DNA from: Haloarcula salina
GTDB lineage: Archaea > Halobacteriota > Halobacteria > Halobacteriales > Haloarculaceae
Direction of reading: 5' to 3'
DNA: 64,000 nt
NCBI RefSeq assembly: GCF_010119195.1
Contig: NZ_WRXL01000003.1
Span: 359,639 to 423,638 of the forward strand
Shown: one piece after another, positions 62,159 through 64,000 of the stretch
Numbering within the stretch: the stretch's first letter is position 1
Layout of the letters: each line of letters begins with the position of its first letter
The notes under the pieces: model-generated
What the model was told of the DNA's origin: nothing
Databases searched by the model: none
What the model saw: only the letters and a program-made list of their open reading frames with translations
Translations under genes and position numbers: made by a program

Positions 62159-62437
62159 ATGGAATACGATATCGAGCCGGAAGAACCCGTGAGCGCGGCG
62201 GTCGTGCGGGCGGTGAGTACGTTCGAACAGCGCGACCCGATCGCGCTCGCCCCGTTACACGAAACCGTCGATGCCGACGCCCTCGACGCCCTGTTCGCAT
62301 CGGCCCGCGGGAACGAGTCGGCCCAGCGCGGCTGCGTCTCGTTCACGTTCAGCGACTCGTTCGTCACTGTCGACGCCGACGGGCAGATATCGGTCGTGCC
62401 CGACACCGCGCCGTCCGCCGAGCCCGGGTATCAGTGA
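62159..62437 (+). CDS. HalOD1 output-domain protein
   Basis: The 92-residue protein is mostly the HalOD1 domain: VSAAVVRAVSTFEQRDPIALAPLHETVDAD, ALDALF and VSFTFSDSFVTVDADGQISV. HalOD1 is an output domain found in haloarchaeal signal transduction; stand-alone copies like this are common and their target is unknown. It ends 7 bases inside the convergent gene's stop region. Confidence 0.88.
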   Translation: MEYDIEPEEPVSAAVVRAVSTFEQRDPIALAPLHETVDADALDALFASARGNESAQRGCVSFTFSDSFVTVDADGQISVVPDTAPSAEPGYQ

Positions 62438-62751
62438 CCGCCTCGGCGACCGTCCGACGTCTCGTCGTCCGTCTGTGAGCAATCGTCGGCCGGGACGCCG
62501 CCGTCGCCGGCCGTCACCCGGCCGTGTCGCTCGTAGTTGTCTTCGGTCACCGCGGGCGCTTCGTCGGCCACCTTCGCGGCGTGTTTCGTCCGCGCCCGGT
62601 AGTTCGCCGCGGCGGCGATGGCGACGCCGGCCGCGAGGCCTACGATGAGGACCCAGTCGAGTCGCCCGACGACGACCAGGAGCCCGACGGCCGCGAGGCC
62701 GCCGCTCCCGAGCGCCGCGCCCCCCACCTCGGCGAGTCCGCGCCTGTCCAT
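62431..62751 (-). CDS. Membrane protein, 106 residues, unknown function
   Basis: ATG at 62751 (MDRRGLAEVGGAALGS) leads to two membrane segments (about 10-30 and 32-50), followed by an acidic and polar C-terminal tail (about 52-106) with cysteine near residue 91. It resembles other haloarchaeal two-helix proteins without known role. It overlaps the HalOD1 gene by 7 bases, tail to tail. Confidence 0.65.
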   Translation of the reverse strand: MDRRGLAEVGGAALGSGGLAAVGLLVVVGRLDWVLIVGLAAGVAIAAAANYRARTKHAAKVADEAPAVTEDNYERHGRVTAGDGGVPADDCSQTDDETSDGRRGGH

Positions 62752-62883
62752 GCCCCCGTCTACGGCGTTCTCCGCCTATAAGCTATGGACCGTTTCACGC
62801 TCCCGAATCGCCGGCTCAGACGAGTCTCAGTTCTCGATGACGAGGACGATCTGCGGTCGGAAACCGGTGGACGACAGTCGGTC

Positions 62884-63759
62884 TCAGAGCGTGAACCGCT
62901 CGCCGTCGAGGGCGATGTCGTCGGCGAACGCCAGGTCCGCCGGGACGTAGTGGGCGGTGTGGACGATGCGGTACTCGGCGGCCTCGATGTCGCCGGCGAA
63001 GTCCCGCGCGCCCCGCAGCGTCATGTGCTTGGTCCCGAAGGTCCGCGGAACGCCGTCGGCGGCGTGGTCGGCCCCGCCCTTCGGGTGGAACTCGCAGGCC
63101 TCCGGGTGGACGATGCCCTCGACCAGCGCGAGGTCCGCGTCGGAAAGCGCCGCTTTCGAGCGCTCGGGCACGTCGTAGCACGTGTCCCCGGACAGCAACA
63201 GCACCGCGCCGGTCTGTGGCTCCTCGATCCGGAGGCCGTAACACAGCAGCGGCGGGTGGGTCACCGGGACGAGCGTCACCTCGAAGCCGGCGGCCGAGAA
63301 CGGCTCGAAGGGCGTCTCGGCGCTGACCGACACCGTGTCGAGGTAGTCGTAGCGCCGGCGGACCGTCTCGGCGACGCTCTCGTCGGTCACCGGGTCCGTC
63401 TCGTCGGCGGCGTGGACCGGCAGGTGGTCGAACAGGCGATAGGCGTTCCCGAGGCCGTCGAGGTGGTCGAAGTGGACGTGGCTGATCACGGCCGCGTCCG
63501 GCAGCGGGACCGATTCGCGGAGGAACTGGTGGCGGAAGTCCGGGCTCGCGTCCACCAGCAGCGACTCGCCCGTCTCGTCGTTTCGCACGTAGACCGAGAA
63601 GCGCGAGCGCTCGACCCCGCCGGACGGGTCGAGGCCGCGCTCGCGGGCCCGCTCTCGCAGTTCCGCGTCGGGGTCGCGCGCGCGTTCGCAGGTGTCGCAG
63701 TCGCACCCGACCGTCGGCGTCCCCGTCGTGTCGCCGGTCCCGAGCAGCGTGACCTCCAT
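62884..63759 (-). CDS. PhnP-like MBL-fold metallohydrolase
   Basis: The 291-residue protein is a metallo-beta-lactamase fold hydrolase of the PhnP type. The N-terminal GTGDTTGTPTVGCDCDTCERAR has the extra zinc cysteines seen in PhnP. The metal site is ISHVHFDHLDGLGNAYRL with later SGDTCYDVPERSK, and HTAHYVPADL at the end. PhnP acts on cyclic phosphodiesters in phosphonate breakdown; no phn genes are here, so a general phosphodiesterase is equally possible. ATG is at 63759. Confidence 0.9.
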   Translation of the reverse strand: MEVTLLGTGDTTGTPTVGCDCDTCERARDPDAELRERARERGLDPSGGVERSRFSVYVRNDETGESLLVDASPDFRHQFLRESVPLPDAAVISHVHFDHLDGLGNAYRLFDHLPVHAADETDPVTDESVAETVRRRYDYLDTVSVSAETPFEPFSAAGFEVTLVPVTHPPLLCYGLRIEEPQTGAVLLLSGDTCYDVPERSKAALSDADLALVEGIVHPEACEFHPKGGADHAADGVPRTFGTKHMTLRGARDFAGDIEAAEYRIVHTAHYVPADLAFADDIALDGERFTL

Positions 63760-63847
63760 CGCGTGGGGGTCAGCGCGGGACGGGCCTAAGCCCCTCGCTT
63801 CGGGACGGCCCCGTTCTCAGACGGACCGGTGTTGCCAGCGATCGATC

Positions 63848-64000
63848 TCACTCCTCGGCCGTCAGGTCGTCGAGGTCGAGTCCCTTCCTGCTTGCCGTCT
63901 CGGCGAGGATGGCCCTCGCCCGCTCGTCGGCCACGTCGTCGACGAGACACTCGATGAACCCTTCGAGGAGCGCGGGCCGAACCCGCAGATCCACGAACTC
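63848..64000 (-). CDS. Partial CDS at window end, C-terminal 50 residues
   Basis: The minus strand is open from the window edge to a stop at 63848-63850 and encodes EFVDLRVRPALLEGFIECL and then helical, acidic ...ADERARAILAETASRKGLDL...TAEE. The N-terminus lies outside. No family is recognised. The composition (acidic, helical) is like real genes nearby. Confidence 0.6.
   Translation of the reverse strand, partial: EFVDLRVRPALLEGFIECLVDDVADERARAILAETASRKGLDLDDLTAEE

Noticed and set aside
1-64000. tRNA or rRNA genes
   Set aside because: I saw no cloverleaf with a GGTTCGAATCC-type arm and no rRNA landmark on either strand, although a covariance search was not possible.

Overview
The window is chromosomal DNA from a haloarchaeon (class Halobacteria). 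It is very GC-rich with short AT-rich promoter islands. Its proteins are strongly acidic, and it carries haloarchaeal hallmark genes: a Tat-exported lipoprotein, an amt-glnK-Lrp operon, H-boxes of the HRVLRHNLRNDL type, a HalOD1 protein and a HVO_0234-type propeller. The Haloarcula/Halosimplex side of the class is plausible, but I cannot name a genus. No rRNA, tRNA, CRISPR array or intact insertion sequence was seen.

Layout. 0-11.6 kb: housekeeping genes (universal stress protein, ParA-like ATPase, HIT protein, Fe-S uracil-DNA glycosylase, ileS, SnoaL-like protein, MFS transporter, prs, HVO_0234 propeller, hemL). An 85-bp palindrome lies between ileS and the SnoaL gene. 11.9-26.6 kb: nitrogen island with two NasA nitrate reductases placed tail to tail, the nitrate transporter narK, mobA for the molybdenum cofactor, ferredoxin-nitrite reductase nirA with a 38-residue ORF behind it, a BASS transporter, an orphan Tat-lipoprotein binding protein, cheC, and an amt-glnK-Lrp operon. 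27.0-29.9 kb: a soluble chemoreceptor-type protein fused to a KaiC-like domain without Walker A lysine, overlapping a histidine kinase gene. 29.9-32.9 kb: a four-gene overlapping DUF58/DUF4129 membrane operon. 33-45 kb: hemB, a CinA-like protein, a membrane-anchored HdrB/C-like iron-sulfur protein, a CMI4 homologue, a Cas4-like protein with no CRISPR, a Sua5-redoxin-glutaredoxin operon, a CorC/CBS protein, a PiT transporter and small membrane proteins. 45-46 kb: an MNT/HepT toxin-antitoxin pair whose HepT gene carries two indels. 46-54.4 kb: mutS, a large hybrid histidine kinase with an in-frame palindromic insertion, an ABC exporter and a surface protein. 54.4-64 kb: a 332-bp element with imperfect inverted ends, a winged-helix/membrane protein pair, hisA, a 1232-residue exported GH97 alpha-glucosidase with an inserted carbohydrate-binding-like domain and a glucodextranase-type C-terminus, a DUF5787 nuclease-like protein, a HalOD1 protein and a PhnP-like metallohydrolase.

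How the genes work together. NarK imports nitrate, NasA (with cofactor maturation by MobA) reduces it to nitrite, and NirA reduces that to ammonium. Amt imports ammonium under GlnK control. The Lrp-type regulator in the same operon probably ties expression to nitrogen status. Chemotaxis-type genes (cheC, the soluble transducer, a histidine kinase) and an orphan binding protein sit inside or next to this island. That suggests, but does not prove, a link between nitrogen sensing and signalling.
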